A stretch of DNA of 64,000 nt from Hygrophila difformis. Its lineage: Eukaryota > Streptophyta > Magnoliopsida > Lamiales > Acanthaceae. Shown here piece by piece: positions 9,601-17,442 of this stretch (its first letter is position 1; the number at the start of each line of letters is the position of its first letter). The DNA lies in assembly GCA_030278955.1 (NCBI GenBank), contig JAOANR010000003.1, forward strand, positions 19,553,050-19,617,049, read 5' to 3'. The notes beneath the pieces were generated by a model, which did not search any database, was not told where the DNA came from, and saw only the letters and a list, made by a program, of their open reading frames with translations. Position numbers and translations under genes: made by a program.

Positions 9601-11684
9601 TTGCCCCTATAAGTGGCATCCTTGTCGAATAACCACGACCGGCCTAACAAGACGTGGCATGCGTTCATCGGGACGACGTCGCATAACACCTTCTCAGAGT
9701 AAGTTCCTTTGGTGATGGGAACCCACGCCTGTTGGGTGACCTTGGTCTTTCCACTGTTGTTCATCCAATGGAGGAGATATGGCTTGGGATGTTCTTCAAC
9801 GGGCAGTTGTAACCTGCGAGCAGTGTACAAACTGACAATATTAGTGCAACTGCCGTTATCAACAATTAAAGTAGCATTATTGCCTAGAATAGTACAACGA
9901 CAATGAAAGAGATTCTCCCTTTGTTCGTTGACTGCGGTTTCAGTTCCTCTGTCGGCATTCAATGCTCTCATAGCAACCAAAAGATTCACGTCTTCCTCAT
10001 CCTCAGGTGCGACTTCAGGATTGACCGGTTCTTCTTGATGGTAGTCTTGTAGTTCAGGATCTTCAAATTCATGCTCATCTTCGGAGTCATAGATCCTGAA
10101 TACACCCGGTTCAATCTCAACCACTGGTCTCTGATCCTCTCCAGTATTGAGTACTGCCACTCTCTTTGGCGGATTATTGCATGTCATCGCATAATGACCC
10201 TTTTTACCGCACTTGAAACAAATAATGTCTCGTGCATCTCTGGCGGGTGGCCTTTGCTCCCTTCCCTGAACTGGAGCGGGAACTTTGTTTCTTTCCTCCT
10301 GATTGTAGGCCTTGAAAGCTTGTCCCAAATCAATTCCTCGCTGTCGATCCCGACCCTGTTGCTGTTGCGGCTGCTGCTGGGGCTGTCGATAATTGGGCGG
10401 TGGTCGGATCAACCAAGGTTTGTTGGGGTTGTAATTGTAGTGCCCTGCAGGAGTGGTGCGATGGGATTTCCTCTTCAGTTGTGCCTCATACCTAGCAGCT
10501 TTCCTAACCAGATCGGTGATGTTGATGTATCCCCTCATCTCCATTTCTTCATGGATTTTGGGTCTCAGGTACTTGGCAAATCTGGCTAAAGTGATTTGGG
10601 GTTCCTCATTCACTTGAGCCCTCATCATGAGCATTTCCATCTTACGATAGTACTCTTCTACAGTTTTGTTTCCTTGTTGGAGACCCACTAATTTTAAGTA
10701 CATATCTGGCTTATAGGTATGTGGTACAAAACGATGTTCCATGATATCCAATAAATGCTCCCAATATGCTATTTGAGCTCTTCCCGCGGTATGGAGATCA
10801 GAACAGTATTTCTTCCACCAAAGCTGTGCATAATCTTTGAATTCGGTCACGGCCAACTGGACCTTCTTGAAGTCTGAGTAGTTATGGCAATTATAGATCA
10901 TCTCCATCGAATGTTTCCAATCGAGAAATTCATTAGGATCACTCGTCCCCTTGAACGCAGGTATGGTGAACTTAATGCTTTTCAGATTGTCGTCCATTCG
11001 CGGCTCTCCTTCAAAATCAGCAGCTGGATCGAAGTTCAAACGGTGTCTTGCTGGTGGCGCATTTGGCGGCACAGGTGCTCCGACAGGTGGTGGTGGAGGC
11101 ATAGCTAAATGATCGGTTACAGGAGTCTTAGGTCGAACCGTGGGATTGGCCTGCAATGGTGGGTGCAAACGGTGTCTTTCACTGGATCGCGGACCTAAAC
11201 TCCGGTTAAATTCCCCAAACTGCAGTTCTTGTTCGGCTAAGACTTCCTCTGCAGTTGTCATATCGGCCCGGGAGACTCCGCTAGTTCCTTCTTGTAGAGT
11301 TCTCGGGAGCGTAGGCGCTACTGCCGGTATTGTGGATGGGTTATTCTGGGGTGTGGTACTCTGAGACGGAGCATTTTGAGGTGTCGTGTTCTGTGGTGAC
11401 GGAGTAGGGAATAAGGCTTCCTCCAATCTCCGTTCGACTCGGTTCATGACTAGCCTCTCAATTGCTTCACTTTGGAATCGTACCCGACCTGCAATATCAT
11501 CAACAATTTCATCAACACAAGTATTGACCTCTTCGACACGTTTACTAACAACTTCAATATTATTAGAATTAATATTTAAAGATTGAGTAAGAGTGTCGAT
11601 GTCAGTCTTCTTGGCGCTGGTCTCATGCAGAGTTCGCATCATGTCCATCAGATCAGATATTGTCGGTTCAGTACGTCCTGCCAT
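6405..11684 (-). CDS. gypsy gag-pol polyprotein (intact)
   Basis: A 1759-residue polyprotein. In order: an N-terminal coiled-coil-like segment (about 20-90); retrotransposon gag core (about 240-400, with the LWWKKYCSDL region); a CCHC zinc knuckle CFKCGKKGHYAMTC (about 488-501); an aspartic protease with LIVDNGSC (about 605; Asn replaces the usual Thr/Ser after the catalytic Asp); reverse transcriptase with YFDDILVYS (about 993); RNase H with QSDASGTGMGA (about 1137); integrase HHCC finger (about 1320-1360); and the DD35E core (D in SMDFVLG, D in VSDRDTKF, E in DGQTEAIN, with 35 residues between the last two). The C-terminus past FNVADLSLYE reads through the purine tract into the 3' LTR. No frameshift or stop is present, so it may still be functional. 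Confidence 0.93.
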   Translation of the reverse strand: MAGRTEPTISDLMDMMRTLHETSAKKTDIDTLTQSLNINSNNIEVVSKRVEEVNTCVDEIVDDIAGRVRFQSEAIERLVMNRVERRLEEALFPTPSPQNTTPQNAPSQSTTPQNNPSTIPAVAPTLPRTLQEGTSGVSRADMTTAEEVLAEQELQFGEFNRSLGPRSSERHRLHPPLQANPTVRPKTPVTDHLAMPPPPPVGAPVPPNAPPARHRLNFDPAADFEGEPRMDDNLKSIKFTIPAFKGTSDPNEFLDWKHSMEMIYNCHNYSDFKKVQLAVTEFKDYAQLWWKKYCSDLHTAGRAQIAYWEHLLDIMEHRFVPHTYKPDMYLKLVGLQQGNKTVEEYYRKMEMLMMRAQVNEEPQITLARFAKYLRPKIHEEMEMRGYINITDLVRKAARYEAQLKRKSHRTTPAGHYNYNPNKPWLIRPPPNYRQPQQQPQQQQGRDRQRGIDLGQAFKAYNQEERNKVPAPVQGREQRPPARDARDIICFKCGKKGHYAMTCNNPPKRVAVLNTGEDQRPVVEIEPGVFRIYDSEDEHEFEDPELQDYHQEEPVNPEVAPEDEEDVNLLVAMRALNADRGTETAVNEQRENLFHCRCTILGNNATLIVDNGSCTNIVSLYTARRLQLPVEEHPKPYLLHWMNNSGKTKVTQQAWVPITKGTYSEKVLCDVVPMNACHVLLGRSWLFDKDATYRGKSNVLYFKHGQKDYLFKPLPVKLVRLDQEKLRANMAKAEELAKTLAKGKAKVGQTSAEASNESQCLILTKIEFKQAALEPGFAGHCFLALIKPDESASRTINIAPELSENFARMLERNKDVFPEEVPAGLPPLRGVEHRIDFMPGASIPNRPAYRMNPEETKEIQRQVQGLLEKGWVRESLSPCAVPVLLVPKKNGDWRMCVDCRAVNAITVKYRHPIPWLDDMLDELGGASLFSKIDLKSGYHQIRMQPGDEWKTAFKTKFGLYEWLVMPFGLTNAPSTFMRLMNETLRQFIGKFVVVYFDDILVYSCTETDHIAHVQQVLNKLREVRLYANFEKCTFCVPEVTFLGFVVGKDGLKVDESKIRAISEWKPPTNVHEVRSFLGLSGFFRRFVPQFSVIAAPITSLLKKENPFKWGPAQQKAFDELKDKLTHAPVLGLPNFELPFEVQSDASGTGMGAVLLQEGQPIAYYSEKFSGAQLNYSTYDKELYAIVQALRTWQHYLRGREFIIHTDHETLKHIKVQGQLSKRHARWSTFIETFPYVIKYKKGKDNVVADALSRRLALASFATIKLFGFEQVKTQYATDEDFKEIFKLTEQKGYKEYCRLHGFLYYGNRLCIPRGSIRELLIQEAHGGDLMGHFGKHATMGVLSEKFYWPGMQKQVSDYIAKCLVCLKAKSTVKPHGLYQALPVPQGPWLDISMDFVLGLPRTARAKDSIFVVVDRFSKMAHFIPCAKTNDARHIAKLFFKEVVRLHGVPKTIVSDRDTKFMSYFWKGFWREMGTQLLFSTSYHPQTDGQTEAINRVLGNLLRIITSSNSKSWDECLPHIEFAYNRHVHSATHVSPFEVVYGFNPLTPVDLLPLPCSEHLNFNGRDRATAIKNLHKDVRESLAKAAESYAKYANRGRKKLILKPGDLVWIHLRKERFPAQRHGKLAPRGDGPFKVLEKINENAYRIELPSHYNVHPTFNVADLSLYERDEEFEADRLMDQPPQGGGDDMDVMTHGIMIPYFPESPVSKARIKKFINSVSLFLFQEADKLEPKAEPRLKLIMQAEEYRKGPGLINLGPTLSN

Positions 11685-13391
11685 CTCACAGATAAAATTA
11701 TTTTATAGATATAAGAAGGTCAGAAAAATATAGACAGAAATTTGTAGAGTGAACTCCCAAAGTGTATCTCTCTCTCACAGTTTCCTTGGTTCCAAACACC
11801 ACTGTCGAAATTCACCTGCTCAATGACCCAATTAGATGCAAAGAAGAGAAATAACTGTGACGCGCAAATCACGAAGCAATATGAAGTGCTCGACTCAATT
11901 CAAGGACACTATGATATGTATGTGATATGCAATGCAAATGATAATTGAGCACAAGTTGATGATTAGTGCAATTGCTATCACGCTCACAATCCTTCCAAAT
12001 TGGTTATGTCCTTGATTGATCCCAAATATATGAGTAAGCTCACCGAAAAATAACACTCGGGAAAAAGTCGTAATACTCAAGTGGCTTCTCGGCTAGGTAT
12101 CACAACTCGTGAGAGGAATTCCAATGCCTTTATAATAGGCGGAACTTCAACTCGGTGTTCGTGAACTATGTTTAGAGGAACAATTGTGCCAGTCAGATAT
12201 CCACTTTATTGTATTACTAAAATATATGTGCCCAATATCCCAAATATATGTTGGCGGCTCACTTTTGCACTCAAAAGACTTGGAAATATTTCCCAATAAT
12301 CAAAACACTCAATCCCAATTGATTTAGAGGCTGGCAGATTTGGCACTATGTGAATTTGGTGGTTTTTATCCCTCCCAACGGTACCAAGGACAACGGGGAT
12401 CAATATGATAGCGACTAAGGGTGAGTTAGGGGGCAAAATAATGCAAAAGTGGTACTATTACTGCTCTCACGCGCCCTCACGCGCCCTCATTGTCCGGTGT
12501 CGCCAGCTTTTGGGCAATTGGTACAAAAGTGGTCATAACTTTGTCAATACTTGTCCAAAACACTTGATTCAAATTGCACTGGATTCAGGACTCAATTTTC
12601 TTGAAGATGGTTGAAGATTCATCAAGAAATTCAAAGAACTCAAGAAGTTATAAACATTCAAAGTTTGCTGCAGATTCGGAGTCACTGTGGCAGAACTTTT
12701 GTTTTTGGGATTTGACCAACCAAATGAACTCCAAACGTCTTGAAACCACTTCCAATAGATTCCGAACACCCAAAATGTGTAAACACACCCCTTGGATTGA
12801 TAGCAGATCCGATTCCCCCCAATGAACAACAACCAAAATGTCCAGAAAGTGAAAATAGAGAGCAATCTAGGGCACTTGTTCAACCAATCTTGTGTTCAAT
12901 GCTCAATATGCTTGGGAAATGATGCTATATCCATACATTGATGTTCAAACACATGAAAACAAGCATACAAACACAAAATCAAAGGATCAAAAAGCAAAAC
13001 ATATGATATTTTTGGGTTTTGGATGAAGAACATGAAGAACACTCATGAATCTTCAAATGAACATAACTTGGGCATATGAACTCGGATTTGAATGAACCAT
13101 ACACCAATGGAAAGCTCTTGAGATGAGGATTAAGAATATGGTTTTAGATTTCACAAAATCTCAAGGAGCAAAAACCAGAAATTCGAAAAGTGGACAGAAT
13201 GCTTATTTTTAGGGTTTTCTTGAAATGGTTTTGATGAAGATGAAGGATTTGGAAAAATTTGGGCATTATAACCCCTAGGAATGGATGATTGGGGAGTTGC
13301 CAAATGGAACGTGGTTCCAAATGGGGAGTGAAGTGTGTGAAGAAAATCCTACCAACTAGCAAACAATGGCTCTGATACCAAAATAAATTGA
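11685..13391 (-). other. gypsy 5' leader with primer binding site
   Basis: About 1.7 kb between the 5' LTR and the gag start codon, unusually long. The tRNA-iMet primer binding site is the complement of 13368-13380. No substantial protein homology was seen; short open frames here are unremarkable. It probably holds packaging and translation signals. Confidence 0.7.
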
Positions 13392-14457
13392 TGCCATGGA
13401 TCGATTGTTTGTCTAAGTTGGTCACCGGATGAACAAGAACACAAAATAAAGAAAAATAAAAGGATAGGTGAAACTTATGGAAGAAGGGGACTAAGTATAA
13501 CCAATGGAAGAGGGATTTACCCAAGACAAATGGTTACCATGAATGCATCTTCCATTAGAGCCATTGAAGCAAGTTTCAAATCTTCAATGGTGTGGGTGAA
13601 CCTAGGGTTTACTCACAAAGTGTTGAGAACCAAGTGTTGGCTCTCAAGGAGAAATGACTTTGATTCATGAAAATGAGTTGTTCAAAAAATCAAAGTGAAT
13701 ACAAAGCTTGGGGACCCCATATATATAGAGGAAGTCCATAACACTAAATTAAACAACCCTAGCAAGGTTCTCAACAATTCGGATACAAGAAAACAATAAA
13801 TTGGATAAGTTTTGTCGCTAGAGAGGGCCGTGTCGCGGAAGGAACTTTGTCGCGGAAGGGGCTTTGTCGCGGAAGGGGCTTGGTCGCGGAAGGGGCTTTG
13901 TCGCGGAAGGGGGTTCCGCGACACTGGCTCTTGCTCCGCGACAGGGGCTTGTTCCGCGACAGGGACTGAGAATTCATCCAACTTTCATCCGAATGGGGCC
14001 CACTGAGTCCGGCGGCACTATTCCGGTGTTGACCGGTCGTTGACCGGCACCGGCGACTCCTCCGGCGGGATTCCGGCCAACTTCCGGCGACTTCGCCGGA
14101 GCTCCGGCGAACCTCCGGCGATCTCCGATGCTGATGGCGGCAGACGGTGGTGGCGTTCGTGGGACCCTCCGTTGACCTCCTTATGCTGATTTGATCTGTC
14201 TGTGCATCTGGAGGTCTCCCTGCTTCCGGATTTAGTTGGACAGAGTGGGTCCCAAATTAATGAGACCCGGGCCCTTCCGGTATTCTTCTGCCTGCATTAT
14301 CAGCTTCAATCTAGGCTCCGCCTTCGGCTCCAGTTTATCTGCTTCCTGAAACAAAAATAAAGAGACAGAATTAATAAACTTCTTTATTCGTGCCTTTGAA
14401 ACCGGCCTTTCCGGGAAATAGGGAATCATGATGCCATGTGTCATGACATCTATGTCA
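13392..14457 (-). repeat. 5' LTR of the gypsy element (1066 bp)
   Basis: Direct repeat of 5557-6630, with the TATA box near 13718-13730 and a five-unit GTCGCGGAA array at 13831-13965. A frame at 14232-14528 is the LTR copy of the gag-pol C-terminus and is not a gene. Confidence 0.92.
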
Positions 14458-14820
14458 CAAAGGCTACTGTTCAATAATATACTTTGACTTAAAGTTTTAT
14501 CATGGTTATATAAGTTAAAATATAGCAAAGTGAGATCTTGTTTAGTTTTTAAATATCGAACTTTTAGAATTTTTACTTATACTGAATTAAAGTTATTAAT
14601 GGTTTAAAATGTGCACTGGACTACGCGTTGGGTGGGTCCGTAGCAATCATTAAAAAACAGATGAAGTATATTTTAAAAGTATATACAATTAGACGATTGT
14701 AACAAGACCATACTTGACTATTTTTCTCTTTTTGTATTAATGTAATAAAATTGAATTAAAGTTAAATAATAAATAATATCAAAAGTCAAATATAGTCACT
14801 TTTAATGGGAGGGAAGAGTA

Positions 14821-15418
14821 ATATGTTTGAGTTTGAGTAATATGTTTGAGTTTGAAGGGGTTAAAAGTCGCTGTTATCATTCCTTTATGCAGCCACATCA
14901 GCAATACACAAAAAGTCTTCAGGAGTACCAAAAATTTACAGTACAAAAATAATTAATCATTTTTTCTCCATACTTTCACATCCGATTGCAAAATTTAAAA
15001 TATAGTGTTCATACTTTTGGTCTTCATCGTTTAACCCCTTTATTTTTCTGATCAGATGAAGACTTTATTAAAGATGAGAGAATTAATAAAGTCTTTATCT
15101 TTTTTCTCTTTGGTGAAAACTTAAAAAATTACAGTACAAAAATAATTAATCATTTAATTTCTCCATACCTTCACATTCGATTGCAAAATTTGATCGCAGA
15201 GAGGAGAGGCCACCTTTATGCAGCCATATAGAAGTAAATTATTGTTGAGAATTATTTTGGTCTTATTTTGCTTCTCCGGCCTTCATATTAATTGTCTTTG
15301 AAAATATGGCACACAATCACACACAACAGAGAGAAAAATAAAGACTGAAATAAGAGAAAAATTAATCATTTACTCAAACACAACTTTCGAAATTGAATAT
15401 TTTACAAATAGTTAAAGA
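14821..15418. other. intergenic with a direct repeat of about 60 bp
   Basis: AT-rich spacer. Two similar blocks at about 14934-14996 and 15125-15188 share TTACAGTACAAAAATAATTA and the following CTCCATAC-TTCACAT-CGATTGCAAAATTT; a TATGCAGCCA motif also recurs (near 14885 and 15215). No gene is seen. Confidence 0.6.
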
Positions 15419-16222
15419 CTATGGCTGGCTGTGGGGCGGCTCCTCCGCCAGGAACTGGGCGACGAATGCATCAAATGCAGCAGCATCAGGGTAGACGTCG
15501 AACGCGTCGGCGGAGGCGGCGGCATTGTTAGTGGTCTGAATTTCAATCTCGTCGGCGTTGCTGAAGAGCTCCTCCTCCCTCCCCAGGAATTGCCATGGCT
15601 GGGTGTTGAATTCATCAAAAGCAGCTTCAGGGTGGACGCAGACCGCGTCGGAGGCGGCATTGTTGGTGGTGTTCGTGACAGAACCCTGTATTTCAATGTC
15701 GCCGCCGACGTCGGCGGAGGATTCGCCATTTGGTTGGTTTCTCTTCCGCTCCTCAAGATACCTACCCACTTCGGTCTCCATCACCTCTATTTCTCCTCCC
15801 AATTCCTTCAATTCCTCCACGCCTGTTCCCTCAATCTCCTTATCCCACCCCAATTCCATCCTTCCATCCCCAATTTCCCCCGGCTTTCCCTTCTCCCTCT
15901 CCAATTTCCTCAACGCCTCCATATACTGACTCCTCTCATAGTTTTCCGCAGCCCTAATCCCGGCGTCCCAGTAACTACAATTGTTCTCCCCCATTTGGAA
16001 CTGCCACAGGATTGATTCCACCGACGGGCTGCCAAAAGTGAACATCTTTCCCCCCGGGGATTGCACAAGCAGTGCAATTTCCGCGCCGCATACAACGCTG
16101 AGTTCCGCAGCTTTCTTGAACAATCCCTTTCGTCGCTTGCTGAATGCCACTAGTAAGTGAGCCCTGTCCTGAATTTTCTCAATTGGGATTTTACGCCTCC
16201 CTAAAGTTTTCTTGGCTTCCAT
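15419..16222 (-). CDS. type I MADS-box transcription factor, M-alpha (AGL62-like)
   Basis: A 267-residue intronless protein. The MADS DNA-binding domain occupies about residues 1-70: LGRRKIPIEKIQDRAHLL, then AFSKRRKGLFKKAAELSVVC, then GAEIALLVQSPGGKMFTFGS. The single exon, short linker and absence of a keratin-like K domain are typical of type I M-alpha genes, which act in female gametophyte and endosperm development. The start MEAKK was chosen over an upstream in-frame Met because it begins just before the conserved domain; a TATA-like TATATTTATA lies about 75 bp upstream. The C-terminus holds two tandem copies of an acidic, Asn/Ala-rich module (about 174-222 and 224-266), each beginning (D/E)IEIQ with TTNNAA following. 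A complete copia element sits 477 bp upstream. Target genes are unknown. Confidence 0.9.
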   Translation of the reverse strand: MEAKKTLGRRKIPIEKIQDRAHLLVAFSKRRKGLFKKAAELSVVCGAEIALLVQSPGGKMFTFGSPSVESILWQFQMGENNCSYWDAGIRAAENYERSQYMEALRKLEREKGKPGEIGDGRMELGWDKEIEGTGVEELKELGGEIEVMETEVGRYLEERKRNQPNGESSADVGGDIEIQGSVTNTTNNAASDAVCVHPEAAFDEFNTQPWQFLGREEELFSNADEIEIQTTNNAAASADAFDVYPDAAAFDAFVAQFLAEEPPHSQP

Positions 16223-16698
16223 GATTGAATGTCGAAGAAATTCAATGTCTGGAAGTTCTAAAGTAAGGAGCTTTACGGTTGATCTACTGCATATATAAAT
16301 ATATAGATTTTTTAAGGTCATCAAGGATCTTATTGAAATTAATGAAAATATTTTACTTTCCTTAATTTCTAAGCAGACTTAGATCATTGCATTCTCGCGC
16401 AAGCGCAACGGCCATTTTTTTTAATTACCGCGTTACACACAACGGTATTACACACAACGGTATTCTTGGATTTTCTTGAATGCTGATATTTTTATTTTTT
16501 TTTAATTACCGGTTACCGGTCTTCTTGGGCGATTCTCTTGTAATTTTCTCTGGCTATGACTATGGGCGAATGTAATGATACCCCCGTCACAATCTTCCGC
16601 AGTAGAGATTTCTCAATCGACCGTTTTCTTATGCTAACCCTGATTCTGATTTCAAGAAATCAAGAACGCATTTATCAGTCACCTGAGGAAAAATTTTC
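16223..16698 (-). promoter_or_regulatory. MADS gene upstream region
   Basis: It contains an AT-rich TATA-like block (16291-16307) and, near 16432-16462, a short tandem duplication of TACACACAACGGTAT. A 116-codon plus-strand frame starting at 16556 runs into the copia LTR and has no recognised homology, so it is not called as a gene. The copia insertion truncates whatever promoter sequence lay farther upstream. Confidence 0.45.
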
Positions 16699-17377
16699 TG
16701 TTAATACATTGTTATTACAACTTAACCTTGTACTTTTCATTGAGATGTTTCTCAGGTGTTGGCACATCAGGTTGACGACGACAGTTAACTCTGCTGAAAG
16801 TTCTTTTAATTGTACTTATTTAAATACCGCAGAGTCTGTAATCTTAGATAGGATTTTGAGCGATTTATTTTTCATCTTAGAGATTACAGTGAGAGATTCT
16901 TTGTAAGTTGTTCTTCAAGAACTTATAGAGTTATCGTGAGAAGAACAAGAAAAGAGAGATTGAGTTTACATAGAAAATATCTGAAGGTATTGTGATCTAC
17001 CATCAAGATTGTATTCTGGAGATTTAGGGAAAGAAGATGAAGATCATGGAGAATCGACAGATCGTGTTCATGCCTTGGTGAATTCAAATAGGGTGATTTC
17101 CCTACAGCCGTAGTTAAGGGGGAGTCCTAACTACACTGCTCTACTAGATTAGTTCGTCTAGGGTGAGAGTTTGATTTCTTGGTTTAGGCATTAGATTGTG
17201 TCTGTGATTTTGATCTTTAGTCTAGTTCAAGTCCCTGGATTGGTATCCCCCAGATGTAGGTTGCAAAACCGAACTGGGTTAACAAATTGATTGTGTTCTT
17301 TATCGCTTTCGCAAATACGTAGTTAGAACATCATAAAAACATCCATAACAGAATCTTGAAGCTTTAAGGGACCTACA
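16699..17377 (+). repeat. 5' LTR of copia element 1
   Basis: 679-bp direct repeat of 24580-25258, starting TG and ending CA. TATTTAAATACC near 16817 is the best TATA-like motif. Confidence 0.93.
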
Positions 17378-17442
17378 AATTGGTATCAAAGCGAGTTCTC
17401 TAACACAACTGAGAAAATCCATTCATTCAAGATTCAAGAATC

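Larger units (their letters stand above)
5557..14457 (-). mobile_element. complete Ty3/gypsy LTR retrotransposon, CRM-type chromovirus candidate
   Basis: An 8.9-kb element bounded by LTRs starting TG and ending CA and flanked by the perfect 5-bp duplication CAAAG (5552-5556 and 14458-14462). The 5' LTR is the right-hand copy. The primer binding site TGGTATCAGAGCC (complement of 13368-13380, initiator Met tRNA) follows it after 11 bases, and a purine tract GGTGGGGA (complement of 6631-6638) abuts the 3' LTR. One 1759-residue gag-pol frame is intact. The stop lies about 225 bp inside the 3' LTR, an arrangement known in the centromeric CRM lineage of chromoviruses. By hand the LTRs differ at about 12 substitutions in about 1.07 kb (near 1.1 %), so insertion is recent. 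Confidence 0.92.
5402..14820. mobile_element. Stowaway-like MITE split by the gypsy element
   Basis: The left end TACTCCTTCCGTCCTATTA (5402 on) and the right end, reverse-complemented, TTACTCTTCCCTCCCATTA (ending near 14820) form an inverted repeat of the CTCCCTCCGTCC type typical of Stowaway, with TA at the borders. The two halves (5402-5556 and 14463-14820, about 0.5 kb together) are separated exactly by the LTR retrotransposon and its CAAAG duplication, so the MITE was present first. Confidence 0.65.

Noticed and set aside
14232..14528. Separate small gene
   Set aside because: It is the 5' LTR copy of the gag-pol C-terminus, extended by chance into flanking DNA.
16556..16906. 116-codon gene before copia element 1
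   Set aside because: The frame crosses from host DNA into the LTR at 16699, so it cannot be an ancestral gene, and no homology is recognised.
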